Assembly (NCBI GenBank): GCA_023382535.1
Contig: JAHDWA010000033.1
Coordinates: 1 to 64,000, forward strand
Length of the DNA: 64,000 nucleotides
Direction: 5' to 3'
DNA from: Anaerolineae bacterium
GTDB lineage: Bacteria; Chloroflexota; Anaerolineae; 4572-78; J111
The position numbers were made by a program, and so were the translations under genes. The notes under the pieces were generated by a model. That model did not search any database, was not told the origin of the DNA, and worked only from the letters and a program-made list of their open reading frames with translations. Below, one piece after another: positions 37,678 through 46,018 of the stretch. Position 1 is the first letter of the stretch, and every line of letters begins with the position of its first letter.

Positions 37678-38418
37678 ATGTCCAACCAACCTACTGAAGA
37701 ACGATTGCAAAAAGTTCTGGCCCATGCCGGCGTAGCCTCTCGCCGGGCCAGCGAAGCGCTGATTGAGCAGGGCCGCGTCACGGTTAACGGTCAAATGGTA
37801 ACGGTGCTGGGCTTCAAAGTTGATCCGCGGCGGGACATCATTGCTGTGGACGGCCGGCAGTTACCTAGACTCTCCACCAAGCTGGTCTATATCCTGTTGA
37901 ACAAACCGCGCGACGTATTGACGGCCGCGAGCGACGACCGGGGCCGCCGGACGGTGGTGGATTTGGTGGAAGTGGAGGAAAGGGTCTACCCGGTTGGGCG
38001 GCTCGATTTGCGAAGCGAGGGCTTGGTGCTGCTGACCAATGATGGCGAACTGGCCGAAAAATTGACCCATCCCCGCTCCCATGTGGAAAAGGAGTACCTG
38101 GTGTTGGTGTCCGGCCGGCCCACCACCCCCACCCTGGCCCGCTGGCGGCGCGGGGAAATCGAAGTGGACGGCAAACCCACCGGCCGCACCGTCGTCGAGC
38201 GTCTCAAAATTGAGGGCGACAATACCTGGCTCAAAATCATTTTGACTGAAGGCCGCAAACGCCAGATCCGTGAGGTTGCCAAAGCCTTCGGCCACCCGGT
38301 GCTCCGGCTGGAACGGGTCCGCCTGGGGCCGATTAAATTGGGTCACTTAAAACCCGGCAAGTGGCGTTACCTCAAACCGGCGGAAGTGGAACAATTAAAA
38401 CGAAGCGTAAAACTTTAA
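37678..38418 (+). CDS. RluB/RsuA-family 23S or 16S rRNA pseudouridine synthase
   Basis: 246 residues from ATG 37678, which begins at the S4 RNA-binding domain (RLQKVLAHAGVASRRASEAL) and follows CCAGGAGGGG. The catalytic Asp is in YPVGRLDLRSEGLVLLTNDG; KEYLVLVSG and EGRKRQIREVAKAFGHPVLRL complete the family signature. The enzyme isomerises one uridine in rRNA. RluB/E/F and RsuA cannot be told apart here; RluB is the most common in this gene neighbourhood. Confidence 0.92.
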   Translation: MSNQPTEERLQKVLAHAGVASRRASEALIEQGRVTVNGQMVTVLGFKVDPRRDIIAVDGRQLPRLSTKLVYILLNKPRDVLTAASDDRGRRTVVDLVEVEERVYPVGRLDLRSEGLVLLTNDGELAEKLTHPRSHVEKEYLVLVSGRPTTPTLARWRRGEIEVDGKPTGRTVVERLKIEGDNTWLKIILTEGRKRQIREVAKAFGHPVLRLERVRLGPIKLGHLKPGKWRYLKPAEVEQLKRSVKL

Positions 38419-38432
38419 GAGTGTATTACATA

Positions 38433-38465
38433 TTGCGTGTTCCGTTTAACTTACGGAATACGCAA
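38433..38465. repeat. Hairpin in the spacer between the RluB-type gene and cmk
   Basis: TTGCGTGTTCCGT (38433-38445) pairs with ACGGAATACGCAA (38453-38465) over 13 bp with one G-T pair and a 7-nt loop. GTATTGCGT-type palindromes like this are typical short spacer repeats. The cmk start lies 19 bp further on. Confidence 0.6.
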
Positions 38466-38483
38466 CACGTTTTGGGAGGAACT

Positions 38484-39194
38484 TTGTCCAAACCTTCAAC
38501 CATTGCCATTGACGGCAGCGCCGCCTCGGGTAAAAGCACCGTCGGCGCGCGGCTGGCCCAGCGCCTGGGCTACCTCTATTTTGATACCGGGGTGATGTAC
38601 CGGGCCGTCACCTGGGCTGTCCTCGACCGAAAAACTGATCCTAAAGACGTTGAGGCCGTTTCGGCAATAGCCGAAAAATTGCTGATTGAAGTCAAACCGG
38701 ACGGCCCGCAGGATGGCCGGCTTAACACCGTACTGGCCGATGGTCGAGACATTACCTGGCAGATTCGCAGCCCTGAGGTTGAAGCTAACGTGTCTCTGAT
38801 TTCCTCCTACCCCCGTGTTCGGGCAGCTTTGACCACCCAACAGCGACGCATTGCCGCCACTGGCTCTATTGTGATGGTCGGACGTGATATTGGCACGGTC
38901 GTTCTGCCGGAGGCGGACCTGAAAATATTTCTGCACGCTTCCGCTGAAGAACGAGCGCGGCGGCGCTACCGTGAAATTTTAGCCCAGGGCAAGGCGGCCG
39001 ATTTTGAAGAAATTCTGGAAGCTATGCGGGAACGGGATAAGCAAGACCGTGAAAAGCCAATCTCACCCATGGTGCCGGCGCCTGATGCCGCGATTTTTGA
39101 AACCGATAATTTGAGCCTGGAAGCCGTGCTGGCCCGCCTGGAGCAACTGATTGCGATGGAGCAAACGGTGGAACAGGTTGAGAACAAAAGATAA
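38484..39194 (+). CDS. cmk: Cytidylate kinase
   Basis: 236 residues from TTG 38484, which has GGGAGGA just upstream and begins where homology starts (KPSTIAIDGSAASGKSTVG). The P-loop, YFDTGVMYRAVTWAVL and the NMP-binding and LID segments (GRDIGTVVLPEADLKIFLHA, RARRRYRE) match CMK. It phosphorylates CMP/dCMP. The plsC gene follows 9 bp after the stop, so the two are co-transcribed. Confidence 0.95.
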   Translation: MSKPSTIAIDGSAASGKSTVGARLAQRLGYLYFDTGVMYRAVTWAVLDRKTDPKDVEAVSAIAEKLLIEVKPDGPQDGRLNTVLADGRDITWQIRSPEVEANVSLISSYPRVRAALTTQQRRIAATGSIVMVGRDIGTVVLPEADLKIFLHASAEERARRRYREILAQGKAADFEEILEAMRERDKQDREKPISPMVPAPDAAIFETDNLSLEAVLARLEQLIAMEQTVEQVENKR

Positions 39195-39203
39195 AATTCG
39201 GGT

Positions 39204-39920
39204 ATGTCTCCCCCTACCTTCTCTCCCATTCAAAAAATTTTTTTGAGCCTATTGAGCCTGTTGATGAAAGCGCTGCTGCGCCTGGAAGTGATCGGGTTGG
39301 AAAATATACCGGCCGCGGGCCCTGTGGTGATCATTATCAATCATATTGCCTTTTTAGACCCGTTGATGGTCTGTGCGGTATCGCCCCGGCTGGTTATTCC
39401 GATGGCGAAAAAAGAGGCATTTGACTCCTTCCTCTGGCGGCCTTTTCTCAAATTATATGGTGCAATTCCGGTCCAACGCGGCGAGGCCGATACCAAAGCG
39501 GTCAAGGCAGCGCTGCAGTTTCTCAGGCAGCAGGGTGTTATTTTGATGGCTCCCGAGGGCACCCGCAGCATTACCTATCAATTACAGCCCGGCAAAGAAG
39601 GTGCAGCCATGATTGCGCTGCGCGGCGAGGCCGTTATTGTGCCCATTGGCATCACCGGCACCCACCAGATTAGAGCTAACTTGGCTCGCTTCAAACGCGC
39701 GCCCGTGCGGCTGGTGGTAGGCCGGCCTTTCCGGTTGCGCTCAACCTCCGCTAACCACCGCAGCCATCGCAGCGAAACGGCCGCTATGACCCAGGAGTTA
39801 ATGTACCGGCTGGCGCGGCAGTTACCCCCCGAGTTTCGGGGAGTCTATGCCAACCTTGAAGAAGCAACAGAGGCCTATTTGAGGCCGGTCGAACTTGTTT
39901 TACCAGGTAATTCTAACTAA
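39204..39920 (+). CDS. plsC: 1-acyl-sn-glycerol-3-phosphate acyltransferase
   Basis: 238 residues. The acyltransferase motif HX4D is in INHIAFLDPLMV, motif III in APEGTRSITYQL, and motif IV-like sequence in IVPIGITGTHQI. It acylates lysophosphatidate during phospholipid synthesis. Slightly hydrophobic N-terminus suggests membrane association. cmk-plsC order is common in bacteria. Confidence 0.9.
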   Translation: MSPPTFSPIQKIFLSLLSLLMKALLRLEVIGLENIPAAGPVVIIINHIAFLDPLMVCAVSPRLVIPMAKKEAFDSFLWRPFLKLYGAIPVQRGEADTKAVKAALQFLRQQGVILMAPEGTRSITYQLQPGKEGAAMIALRGEAVIVPIGITGTHQIRANLARFKRAPVRLVVGRPFRLRSTSANHRSHRSETAAMTQELMYRLARQLPPEFRGVYANLEEATEAYLRPVELVLPGNSN

Positions 39921-40028
39921 ATTCTCATTAATTTTTAATGGGCTTCTAAACTATTTGTTATTAGATAAAGGTGGGTTACACCTTGAGCGAAATTTATGGA
40001 AAGGAGGCCAATCAACGGGGTTAGCTAA

Positions 40029-40260
40029 AGCGCCTGACCCGACGGCAAAAGGATGAAGGATGAAGGATGAAGGATGAAAATTTTTCGCTTTCATCCTTCC
40101 GCCCTCATCCTTTGCCAGCCGGGTGACGAGGAGCAGGTCTATCGAATTATCGGCGGATAACCTGCCGGGCTGCCACAGCCCGAACTGTCCCCACCTCCCC
40201 CAAGGACAATCTAAGCCTTCTCACAAAACCGTTAAGTAATTGGCGGCACAAAAGAGAAGG
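40029..40260 (+). ncRNA. glmS ribozyme (GlcN6P-activated self-cleaving riboswitch)
   Basis: The core of the glmS ribozyme is recognisable: cleavage site A|GCGCC (cut between 40029 and 40030), GTGACGAGGAGCAGG (about 40121-40137), TATCGA and TCGGCGGATAACCTGC, a P3 hairpin GGGCTGCCACAGCCC, a P3.1-like TGTCC...GGACA pair, and P4 closed by CCTTCTC with GAGAAGG (about 40217-40260). P1 is extended by AGGATGA heptamers. It lies about 320 nt upstream of glmS. With glucosamine-6-phosphate bound, the RNA cuts itself and lowers GlmS synthesis. Exact 3' boundary uncertain. Confidence 0.85.
40050..40111 (+). repeat. AGGATGA heptamers forming the P1 arm of the glmS ribozyme
   Basis: Four perfect AGGATGA units (40050-40077) face two TCATCCT units (40091-40097 and 40105-40111). 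The complementary runs let P1 fold as a long hairpin between the CCCG/CGGG closing pairs. Confidence 0.75.
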
Positions 40261-40583
40261 CAGTGGCCTATTTTAAGCTATCAGCCAAGCCCGTTCGGTG
40301 GCTCTCTCGCTCATGCCAGATAGCGGCAAAACCCCCTTTAGATCCAATCGCTCGCACTGGAGTAGGGTGTATTGCATTTTCCCGTGCAGTATATCTGGCC
40401 CGCTCCGCTAATACGAACGAATCCAATTTTTAATAAACATCCGTTTTTTGGTTGCTTTGGCTTGCCTGCTGCCAGCCAACTTGTCCCGTGACTAAATCAG
40501 GTTGCTTTATAGGGCCAGCTGTCGGTAATTCTTAAAGAGCACCCGACTAACGGATTGTTAAACTCTGAAAGGAAAACTTAAGC
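40261..40583 (+). other. glmS leader downstream of the ribozyme
   Basis: About 320 nt without a coding frame of note. I see weak hairpins only (for example around 40449-40480) and a GAAAGGA site just before the glmS ATG. The length between ribozyme and gene is greater than usual. The rest of the gap (39921-40028) is AT-rich and holds no clear gene. Confidence 0.5.
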
Positions 40584-42425
40584 ATGTGTGGGATCGTTGG
40601 CTATGTTGGAACGAAAGATGCCTCTAGCATCGTTTTTGAAGGCTTGAAGAAGCTGGAATACCGGGGGTACGATTCAGCCGGGATTGCTTCGATTAATGGG
40701 GATCTGGATATTCGTCGGGCTGAGGGCAAGTTGGCAAATCTGGAAGCCAAGCTCAGGGAAGCGCCGCTGGAAGGGCATTTAGCCATTGGCCATACCCGCT
40801 GGGCCACTCACGGCGCGCCCATCGAGCGGAATGCACACCCTCACGCCGATGAAACCAGGGCCATCGCCGTCGTTCAGAATGGTATCGTCGAGAACTTTAT
40901 GGCTCTGCGCGCTCAATTGCAGCAAGAGGGACATGAGTTTAGGTCGGATACAGATACGGAGGTTATTACCCACCTCATTGATAAATTTTTGGCCGAAGGC
41001 AACGAGCTGGTGGAAGCCTGCCGCCGCGCCTTTCGGGAGTTACAGGGCGCGCATGCGATTGCCGTTGTGAGCAAACAGGAGCCGGATAAAATTGTAACGG
41101 TGCGGCTGGGCAATGCGGGGGGGGTGATTGTCGGTCTGGGCAAGGGTGAAAATTATCTCGCTTCGGACATCCCGGCCATCCTGGAACATACCCAAAAGGT
41201 TATTTATCTGGAGGATCGAGAGATGGCCGTGATTACGGCGGATGGTGTCAGCTTTAGCCACCTCAACGGCCAGGCGGTCAGCAAAGAGGTCCACCAGATC
41301 ACCTGGGACCCGATCAGCGCGGCTAAAGGGCCTTACCGCCACTTTATGCAAAAAGAGATCTACGAGCAGCCGCAGTCTATCCAGAGTACCATCCGCGGGC
41401 GGGTTGACTTCACCAGCGGCCAGGTCAGCCTGGAAGAGCTGCCGCTAACCCCAGCCGAGGCGCAAGCAATTGAGCGTATCATCATCGTCGCCTGCGGCAC
41501 GTCGGCTTACGCCGGCCAGGTGGGCAAATTTATGATCGAAAAGTTGGCCCGGATAAATGTCCTGGTAGATTATGCCTCGGAGTTTCGCTACCGCGACCCG
41601 CTGCTTGACGAGCGGACGGTCGTCCTGGCCATTACCCAGTCCGGCGAAACTGTGGATACCCTGGCTGCCCTGGAAGAGGCCAAAAGCAAAGGGGCTAAGA
41701 CCTGGAGCATCGTTAACATGCACGGGAGCATGGCCCACCGCATCAGCGACGGGGCAATTTTAATGCAGGCCGGGCCGGAAATTGGCGTAGCCAGCACCAA
41801 AGCCTTTACGGCGACGCTGGCCGACCTCTTCCTCCTGGGCATGTACCTGGGCCAACTGCGCGGCGTTCTTTCGGCCGGAGAAAGTTTTGAACTGGCCACT
41901 GCCCTGGCTCATCTGCCGGAACTGGCCGGCCAGGTGCTGGCGGATGGCTATAACGATTACGCCAAACTGGCCAATTTATACCACAATCAGGAGCATTTCC
42001 TCTTTTTGGGCCGGGGGCCGAACTATCCGGTCGCCCTGGAAGGCGCCCTGAAACTCAAGGAAATCAGCTACATCCACGCCGAGGGCTACCCGGCCGGCGA
42101 AATGAAGCACGGCCCGATTGCCCTGATTGACGACAACATGCCGGTCGTCTGCATTGTCACCCAGGATCACGTTTACGACAAAATGATCAGCCAGATCGAG
42201 CAGGTCCGCGCCCGCAAGGGGATTGTCATCTCGCTCATCAACGAGGGCGACGAAGAGGTAGCCAAAAAATCAGATCATGTGCTGCGCATCCCCAAAGCGC
42301 ATCCCCTGCTAACGCCGGTTTTGTCGGTCATCCCGCTGCAAATGCTGGCCTATCAATTTGCCGTCTGGCGCGGGGCCGACGTGGACCAGCCGCGTAACTT
42401 GGCCAAGAGCGTGACTGTAGAATAA
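40584..42425 (+). CDS. glmS: Glutamine--fructose-6-phosphate aminotransferase (isomerizing)
   Basis: 613 residues, standard size. The N-terminal glutaminase begins MCGIVGYVG with the nucleophile Cys2 and contains GYDSAGIA and GHTRWATHG. The two SIS sugar-isomerase domains follow, with IIIVACGTSAYAGQV, ITQSGETVDTL and the C-terminal DQPRNLAKSVTVE tail. It makes glucosamine-6-phosphate for peptidoglycan and other amino sugars. Expression is probably controlled by the ribozyme upstream. Confidence 0.97.
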   Translation: MCGIVGYVGTKDASSIVFEGLKKLEYRGYDSAGIASINGDLDIRRAEGKLANLEAKLREAPLEGHLAIGHTRWATHGAPIERNAHPHADETRAIAVVQNGIVENFMALRAQLQQEGHEFRSDTDTEVITHLIDKFLAEGNELVEACRRAFRELQGAHAIAVVSKQEPDKIVTVRLGNAGGVIVGLGKGENYLASDIPAILEHTQKVIYLEDREMAVITADGVSFSHLNGQAVSKEVHQITWDPISAAKGPYRHFMQKEIYEQPQSIQSTIRGRVDFTSGQVSLEELPLTPAEAQAIERIIIVACGTSAYAGQVGKFMIEKLARINVLVDYASEFRYRDPLLDERTVVLAITQSGETVDTLAALEEAKSKGAKTWSIVNMHGSMAHRISDGAILMQAGPEIGVASTKAFTATLADLFLLGMYLGQLRGVLSAGESFELATALAHLPELAGQVLADGYNDYAKLANLYHNQEHFLFLGRGPNYPVALEGALKLKEISYIHAEGYPAGEMKHGPIALIDDNMPVVCIVTQDHVYDKMISQIEQVRARKGIVISLINEGDEEVAKKSDHVLRIPKAHPLLTPVLSVIPLQMLAYQFAVWRGADVDQPRNLAKSVTVE

Positions 42426-42488
42426 CAGTAAGCCAGATTGTCCACAAGTGTTGGAATCAATAAAAAGATGGCTGTTCCGAGCTATCGC

Positions 42489-42523
42489 TGCCGGCCGAAA
42501 CTGCTTCGAGATTTCGGCCGGCA
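42489..42523. terminator. Strong hairpin at the convergence of glmS and the radical SAM operon
   Basis: An 11-12 bp perfect stem TGCCGGCCGAAA/TTTCGGCCGGCA with an 11-nt loop. No T-run follows on either strand, so it may be a factor-assisted terminator or a processing site. It lies in the 277 bp between glmS and the minus-strand genes. Confidence 0.45.
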
Positions 42524-42564
42524 CGGCGGCAAGAGAGCAGACCCTCCAAAAGCGTGTTTGCAGC

Positions 42565-42700
42565 TCAAGCCGGCTTGGTTACGGCTTCGACCAACCAGCC
42601 CTTGATTTCGTCCATGGTGGGGATACGCCCCGCGCTGACCAACTTTTCGTTGATAACCAGGCTGGGCGTATACATGTTCTCCAGATGATTAAATAATCTA
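42565..42700 (-). pseudogene. C-terminal fragment of a thioredoxin-fold (redox-active disulfide type) protein
   Basis: On the minus strand the frame reads LFNHLENMYTPSLVINEKL then VSAGRIPTMDEIKGWLVEA and stops at 42565. TPxLVINxKLVSAGRIPT...EIKxWL is the end of small MTH895-like thioredoxins, which usually carry a CxxC about 50 residues earlier. Here the N-terminal half, including the CxxC, is missing and the fragment begins at the stop of the radical SAM gene. It is a truncated remnant, not long enough to appear as a gene. This type of thioredoxin is often found next to ArsR regulators. Confidence 0.7.
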
Positions 42701-42702
42701 AT

Positions 42703-43962
42703 TCAGGGGCATTGAATGACACCCTGCGACCACAGACAGTTGCTGCAGGTGGGGAATTCGTTGCCAAAGCAGTCCTCTTTGTTTTCATAGATCAACTCGC
42801 AGCCGCCGCACGAGGTGCAGGGGGCGAATTCATAGCCCTGCACTTTGCGGCGGTAGGTCTGATGCTCCGGCGCTTCCCACAACTCGCGCAGCGACATGTC
42901 GGCCAAATTGCCGATGACATATTGGTGGGAGAAATAGTGCCGATTGCCCCAATAGCTGATATGGCTGTGCAGCAAGGGCGGGCACGGGCTGGCCCCGCCA
43001 TCCCAGCCAATGGCCATGGCCCCACTTTCGATAAAGGGACAAGTATTATTGCTTGTCCCCAGGTTGTTGCCGGCAAATTCGATATTCCAGCCCATGTCCA
43101 TCACCTGGCTGAGCACTTGACCGAGCACTTCCCCCGGATTCAATTTGGGCAGGCTCATCCGCCGCATCCAGGGCGACGGATGAAAGGTCACACTGTTCAA
43201 AACTTTCTCGTAGAGGCGCTCCTGGCACATCGCCTCGGTATAGGGCAGCACATTACTCACCGACAGGCGGGTGGCCCGTAACTGCCGGCCAATCCGCATC
43301 ACCTCCGGCAAATCGTGAATATTACGCTGCATCGCCACAAAAGCAATGCCGATTTCCGGGATGGGGCGGTGGCCTTTTGACCTGACCTGGCTAAACCGTT
43401 TCAGGTTAGCCAGAACTTTCGGCAGTGACGCCCCCAGCCGGACATCGGCGTAACTCTCCGGGGTAGCGCCGTCCAGCGAGACCCACAGCAGATCCAGCCC
43501 GGCTCCCACCAACTGCCGGGAGAGCCGCTCGGTCAGCAGCGTGCCGTTGGTAATCAGTTCGACCCGCGATCCCAGCGCCTTAACTTGGGCGATCATGTCG
43601 GGTAACTGCGGATGCATCAACGGTTCGCCGATGCCGCCGAAAAATACCAGCGGTGGAGGTGAAAACTCGGGCAAACCGGCCATAATTTGGTTAAAGGTGG
43701 TCTCGGCCATGATCTCATCAGGGGCCAGCCAGACGTTACGCATACAGGTGACGCAGTCCAGGTTGCACCGGCCCGATGGTTCCAGGTAAAGTTTAGCCAG
43801 GTGGCTCACCGGCTGGTGCAGGCGTACGCCATGGTTATCCCGTTCAATTAACACTTTGGACCCAGGTTTAAAGCCATACTGCGCGGCTATTTCTGCGGGG
43901 ATAACCAGCCGTCCGGTTTCATCTACTTCGCCCCAGGTGATTGGCTTGGCGCTGATCGTCAT
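42703..43962 (-). CDS. AbrB-like domain fused to a radical SAM/SPASM enzyme
   Basis: 419 residues. Residues about 9-50 (GEVDETGRLVIPAEIAAQYG) form a SpoVT/AbrB-type swapped-hairpin domain. The radical SAM domain follows with C-x3-C-x2-C in GRCNLDCVTCMRN (about 67-79), a GGIGEPLMHP motif and ITNGTLL. The C-terminus is cysteine-rich (CTSCGGCELIYENKEDCF, TCSNCLW), fitting SPASM auxiliary Fe-S clusters. Some relatives are proposed maturases of tungsten-containing oxidoreductases. I infer a peptide- or cofactor-modifying enzyme. It overlaps the OsmC gene by 4 bp and is last in the operon. Confidence 0.8.
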   Translation of the reverse strand: MTISAKPITWGEVDETGRLVIPAEIAAQYGFKPGSKVLIERDNHGVRLHQPVSHLAKLYLEPSGRCNLDCVTCMRNVWLAPDEIMAETTFNQIMAGLPEFSPPPLVFFGGIGEPLMHPQLPDMIAQVKALGSRVELITNGTLLTERLSRQLVGAGLDLLWVSLDGATPESYADVRLGASLPKVLANLKRFSQVRSKGHRPIPEIGIAFVAMQRNIHDLPEVMRIGRQLRATRLSVSNVLPYTEAMCQERLYEKVLNSVTFHPSPWMRRMSLPKLNPGEVLGQVLSQVMDMGWNIEFAGNNLGTSNNTCPFIESGAMAIGWDGGASPCPPLLHSHISYWGNRHYFSHQYVIGNLADMSLRELWEAPEHQTYRRKVQGYEFAPCTSCGGCELIYENKEDCFGNEFPTCSNCLWSQGVIQCP

Positions 43963-44411
43963 GGCACTACCTCAATAGATGGTTCAATAACAATTTTTGA
44001 CTTAACGGAATTGGCGACCAGGCTGTATTTTTGGGCCGACTCCAATGCCCGTAAGACCTGCTTGCGCACCCGCTCCGGGCCGGCCTCGTTGGCCTTGACC
44101 ATGATGCGGGGCCGGAAGACCAGATCGGTGAAGATTTCGGTGCGATCTAACTCGATGAACTTTTTGCCTTCGGTGTAACAGTCGTAGCTCTGCAAGTCGC
44201 GCTTGAAGCGTTCAGCCGCCCAGATAAACATCATCATCACGCAGGTAGTGGCCGCGGCCACAAAAGCATCTTCAGGCGTCAGGACATTGGCATGACCGTG
44301 CGCGTCGGGGGGGGCGGAGAAATCTATCTCCGGGCCGTTGCCCAGCTTGACCCGGCCCCAATGCTCTCCCTTCCAGGTAACGGTGGTGTGGTAGGTGGCG
44401 GTTCGGGACAT
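43959..44411 (-). CDS. OsmC/Ohr family protein
   Basis: 150 residues. The two redox cysteines of the family are present in AAATTCVMMMF (about 87) and QSYDCYTEGK. OsmC-like proteins reduce organic peroxides or bind thiol-active compounds in the cytoplasm. The start codon directly abuts the stop of the DGC gene upstream (TGAATG), and the stop overlaps the radical SAM gene by 4 bp, so it is translationally coupled within the operon. Confidence 0.88.
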   Translation of the reverse strand: MSRTATYHTTVTWKGEHWGRVKLGNGPEIDFSAPPDAHGHANVLTPEDAFVAAATTCVMMMFIWAAERFKRDLQSYDCYTEGKKFIELDRTEIFTDLVFRPRIMVKANEAGPERVRKQVLRALESAQKYSLVANSVKSKIVIEPSIEVVP

Positions 44412-45131
44412 TCAAACCTCCTGCTTCTGGCAGTAATGGCTAAATTCGCGCAGCAAGGCGGCCTCATAAGCAGGCGCGGCGGCATCAGTAATGGGGTTGT
44501 AGAGGCGAGTCGTTTGAATGAGTTCAGCCGCAACACCCGGCGTGTCTGGCCGTTTGCCCTGTTGGTAGAACTGCTCAAAAATGGCCGGCACGGCAATCAG
44601 CGTCTCACGCCGGTCCTCTACGGTCAATGTCAGCACGGGGATGCCCGAGCCGCAGGAGCATTTGGCCTCGACTGCCTCTTCCGGTAGAGGGGTTTCCTCA
44701 ACGACCGCCCCACTCCGGCGGCTCCATTTCACTCCCAACAATTCATCTACCAGGGGAGCGACCGCCTCAGCCACTGCTGTTACGGCGCTTCGCCCGGTTT
44801 CATTCAGCCGGCGCGGCGTGCCCAAATTGATCTCTGCCCCGACCAACTCCGTTACCACCACCCCGGCCGCCGGTTTGCCGCTGTATTGTTCGGTGGCGCG
44901 AGCGGCACAGCGTTTATCACAGCCATCAATGGCAATGGTTGGATAGAAGCGGGCAAAAGCGCGGTCGCCTTCACCTCCGGCCAGGAACAAGGGCAGGCAG
45001 ATGGTCACGGTTTCCGCCGGACGCAACTGCTCCAACACCTTCAATGCGGCCAGCCGGGTAACGGTTCCTTCGGCCATCTCTTCCCCGCTGCAAGCGACAA
45101 TGCCGACTTTCTTCTTCGGTAAATCGGGCAT
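44412..45131 (-). CDS. DGC-domain putative zinc-binding protein (copy 1, long)
   Basis: 239 residues. DGC signature cysteines are visible: VACSGEEMAEG (Cys about 14), CLPLF, and IDGCDKRCAARAT (about 90-100). An extra C-terminal half contains a CSCGSG motif. DGC proteins are small predicted metal-binding proteins found near redox and metal genes; their function is not established. A shorter relative precedes it by 2 bp, so the pair probably acts together. Confidence 0.75.
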   Translation of the reverse strand: MPDLPKKKVGIVACSGEEMAEGTVTRLAALKVLEQLRPAETVTICLPLFLAGGEGDRAFARFYPTIAIDGCDKRCAARATEQYSGKPAAGVVVTELVGAEINLGTPRRLNETGRSAVTAVAEAVAPLVDELLGVKWSRRSGAVVEETPLPEEAVEAKCSCGSGIPVLTLTVEDRRETLIAVPAIFEQFYQQGKRPDTPGVAAELIQTTRLYNPITDAAAPAYEAALLREFSHYCQKQEV

Positions 45132-45133
45132 GG

Positions 45134-45547
45134 TTACACCTCCTCCTGACCGATAATTTTATCAGCCACTGCGGCCAGTTCTTCGGCCATTTGACGGGCC
45201 AGTTCTTGCCCTTCGGGGTTCAACTCGGCAATGCCTTTGGGTTTCAAATGGCGGTGGCGGCGGAAGGTGTCGAGTACGTTGGCCTCATAAGCGACCTGCC
45301 CCCCACTTTCGGCGACCATTTTGCTGGCGCAGGCCAGTTTGCAGCCGTCAACGGTGATAGCCGGGGCCGCTTGTACCCGTCTCCCCGTGTTCTCATCGCC
45401 CAATACCAGCAACGATAGGGCTACGACTTCGGCGCAGGCTGGCCGCAAATCTTCGGCCAGGGTATACGCGGCTTCCCTCCCGACCGTGCCGTAGGTTTTG
45501 CCGATGCCGCTGCACGGGACCACAACCACGTATTTGGATTCGCTCAT
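45134..45547 (-). CDS. DGC-domain putative zinc-binding protein (copy 2, short)
   Basis: 137 residues. The same DGC signature appears as VPCSGIGKTYG and VDGCKLACASK (about 75-86). It lacks the C-terminal extension of copy 1. It overlaps the lipoyl-domain gene by 4 bp and is followed by copy 1 after 2 bp. As in the family generally, a metal or persulfide-binding role is inferred from the cysteines only. Confidence 0.75.
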   Translation of the reverse strand: MSESKYVVVVPCSGIGKTYGTVGREAAYTLAEDLRPACAEVVALSLLVLGDENTGRRVQAAPAITVDGCKLACASKMVAESGGQVAYEANVLDTFRRHRHLKPKGIAELNPEGQELARQMAEELAAVADKIIGQEEV

Positions 45548-45993
45548 CGGGCCTTGGCCTCCTTTTCAGCTTCAGCGGTCATCAGGGCAAAGTAGGCCTG
45601 GGCGTCGAGGAGATTAAGTTGATCTGTCTCCCAAGCACCGGCCTCCAGCAAGACCAGCCAGCCTTCTCCGTAGGGTGCTTCGTTGACCAGTTCCGGCTCA
45701 TCTTCCAGGCGTGGATTGACCGCTTTAATCACTCCGTTAAGCGGTGAAGGAATACTCAGGTTGGTTTTCATCGTCTCAAGAGTAGCCAATTCGTCGCCGG
45801 GGGTTAAGATGGTACCTTCGGCTTGGGGTTCGGCAAAGGCCACATCCCCCGCCGTTTGCTGCAAGTAGTCGCTCAAACCAATCCGCACCCCCTCCATTTC
45901 GGGCTTCAGCCAGAGATGGTCGGTGGTATAGAGCCGGTCGGCGGCGACTTTAAAGGTAAATTTATCAACGGTCGTTTCTAAAAATTCAGGCAT
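45544..45993 (-). CDS. GcvH-like lipoyl-domain protein
   Basis: 149 residues from ATG 45993, with GGAGGGG upstream. The lipoyl/biotinyl fold has the attachment lysine in ATLETMKTNLSIPSPLNG, with GVRIGLSDYLQQTAGDVAFAE before it. No glycine-cleavage genes are nearby, so it is not likely to be the ordinary H protein. GcvH-like carriers outside glycine cleavage are known in sulfur metabolism (lipoate-binding proteins); here a lipoyl carrier for redox or sulfur transfer is inferred. Confidence 0.75.
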   Translation of the reverse strand: MPEFLETTVDKFTFKVAADRLYTTDHLWLKPEMEGVRIGLSDYLQQTAGDVAFAEPQAEGTILTPGDELATLETMKTNLSIPSPLNGVIKAVNPRLEDEPELVNEAPYGEGWLVLLEAGAWETDQLNLLDAQAYFALMTAEAEKEAKAR

Positions 45994-46018
45994 TATTATC
46001 CCCTCCATGCTTACTCTT

